From: Sulfurovum sp.
GTDB lineage: Bacteria > Campylobacterota > Campylobacteria > Campylobacterales > Sulfurovaceae
NCBI GenBank assembly: GCA_026984165.1
Contig: JALSSQ010000008.1
Coordinates: 1 to 5,746, forward strand
Length of the DNA stretch: 5,746 bases
Reading direction: 5' to 3'
Shown: piece by piece, positions 4,952 through 5,746 of the stretch
Numbering within the stretch: position 1 is the stretch's first letter
How the letters are laid out: each line of letters starts with the position of its first letter
Translations under genes and position numbers: made by a program
The notes under the pieces: model-generated
What the model was told of the DNA's origin: nothing
Databases searched by the model: none
What the model saw: only the letters and a program-made list of their open reading frames with translations

Positions 4952-4952
4952 T

Positions 4953-5723
4953 ATGGGTAAAGAGCGCATTGTTATTAAAGTTGGTTCTCATGTATTGACC
5001 CAAGATGGTACCGTGGCAAAAGAACGTATGCTGGCTTTGGTACAGCTCATTGCAGAACTTAAAGCGAACAAGTATGAAGTCATACTTGTGAGTTCTGGTG
5101 CAGTTGCAGCAGGATTTACACTGCTTCCTTTGGACAGAAGTACTGTAGCGAACAGACAAGCGCTTGCTGCCATAGGGCAACCTCTTTTACTTAAAATGTA
5201 TCAAGAAAAATTTGCTAAATTTGGTTTGCTTTGTTCTCAGGTACTGTTGAGTGCAGAAATTTTTGAACTTGAAGCACAAAAATTACATGCCAAGGTAGCA
5301 GTAGATACACTTTTAGACAATGGCGTAGTGCCCATTATCAACGAAAATGACACCGTAAGCATCGAAGAGCTTGTTTTTGGAGACAATGACAGACTCTCTG
5401 CACATGTAGCACACCATTTTGAGGCAAAACTTCTAGTCATACTTTCAGACATAGATGCTTTGTATGACAAAGATCCAAACAGATATGATGATGCCTCGCG
5501 CCGTGCGGTAGTGACACACATTACACAAGAAGAGCTAAATGCAGAACATACACCCAACAATGCATTTGCCACAGGTGGTATAGTCACTAAGTTACAATCA
5601 GCAGATTTTCTTATGAAACGTGGCAGAGAGATGTTTTTGGCATCTGGGTTTGATTTGGGTGATGTGAAAGCGTTGCTTGTAGATGGTGAACATGTGGGTG
5701 GAACACTTTTTAAAAATAATTGA
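4953..5723 (+). CDS. proB: Glutamate 5-kinase, kinase domain only
   Basis: The protein is 256 residues from ATG 4953 and starts MGKERIVIKVGSHVLT, with the phosphate-binding K9 and G11. Further amino-acid-kinase motifs are VSSGAVAAG (46-54), INENDTVS (129-136), FGDNDRLSA (142-150), LSDIDALYDKDP (164-175) and FATGGIVTKLQSA (205-217). ProB phosphorylates L-glutamate with ATP to gamma-glutamyl phosphate, the first and usually proline-inhibited step of cytoplasmic proline synthesis. The enzyme ends soon after the kinase fold and lacks the roughly 100-residue PUA domain of E. coli ProB, in line with short versions such as the one I recall for C. jejuni. The Gly of the common GTGG is Ala (ATGG). It is separated from obgE by 1 bp and is probably co-transcribed with it; proA is not in the window. 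Confidence 0.95.
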   Translation: MGKERIVIKVGSHVLTQDGTVAKERMLALVQLIAELKANKYEVILVSSGAVAAGFTLLPLDRSTVANRQALAAIGQPLLLKMYQEKFAKFGLLCSQVLLSAEIFELEAQKLHAKVAVDTLLDNGVVPIINENDTVSIEELVFGDNDRLSAHVAHHFEAKLLVILSDIDALYDKDPNRYDDASRRAVVTHITQEELNAEHTPNNAFATGGIVTKLQSADFLMKRGREMFLASGFDLGDVKALLVDGEHVGGTLFKNN

Positions 5724-5746
5724 TTTGACTTTTGTAGCTGTAAAGT

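Noticed and set aside
4902..4952. Upstream in-frame ATG that would lengthen ProB by 17 residues
   Set aside because: The extra residues do not resemble ProB, the frame would overlap obgE by 50 bp, and ATG 4953 has a well-placed GAGG and gives the typical N-terminus.
5237..5587. Minus-strand open frame of 116 codons inside proB
   Set aside because: It is fully antisense to conserved proB motifs, Ser/Ala-rich as expected of a shadow frame, with no domain.
5724..5746. Partial inverted repeat (ACTTT...AAAGT) and TTGACT/TAAAGT pair after proB
   Set aside because: The arms are 5 bp and the window ends there; the two boxes are only 10 nt apart, too close for a promoter. The next gene cannot be judged.

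Overview
The window looks like chromosomal DNA of a free-living Campylobacterota (Epsilonproteobacteria), probably close to Sulfurovum or Sulfurimonas. I infer this from the AT-rich composition, the extended TATAAT-type -10 boxes without a clear -35, the protein sequences, and the order rplU-rpmA-...-obgE-proB, which I recall from Campylobacter jejuni. No species call is possible by eye. Nearly all the sequence is coding, and no IS element, tRNA, rRNA or CRISPR array is visible.

Left part (1-1869): the 3' end of metX (homoserine O-acetyltransferase), whose stop lies inside a heptanucleotide tandem repeat. A tightly packed trio follows: xseB (exonuclease VII small subunit), a nitrilase-fold protein and a short ThiF/MoeB-like E1 protein, joined by 1-bp and 4-bp start/stop overlaps. 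By eye the nitrilase-fold protein lacks the catalytic Cys and Lys, and the E1-like protein lacks the zinc cysteines and the active-site-Cys loop. They are therefore a coupled pair of atypical family members with no obvious pathway.

Middle part (1870-3324): a small lipoprotein with a calcium-loop-like motif, ridA (2-iminobutanoate/enamine deaminase), then a strong sigma70-type promoter driving rplU-rpmA (ribosomal proteins L21 and L27).

Right part (3325-5746): a small predicted lipoprotein on the minus strand sits between rpmA and obgE and breaks up a unit that is usually co-directional. Two back-to-back promoters lie upstream of it. A perfect 20-bp hairpin with a T-run lies in the obgE leader. 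obgE (ribosome-assembly GTPase) and proB (glutamate 5-kinase, without PUA domain) follow, 1 bp apart. The last 23 bases hold no recognisable gene.

The points most worth a second look are the pseudo-nitrilase/E1-like pair, the obgE leader hairpin with the inverted gene (attenuator, small RNA, or end of an antisense rpmA read-through), and the heptamer repeat at the metX stop.
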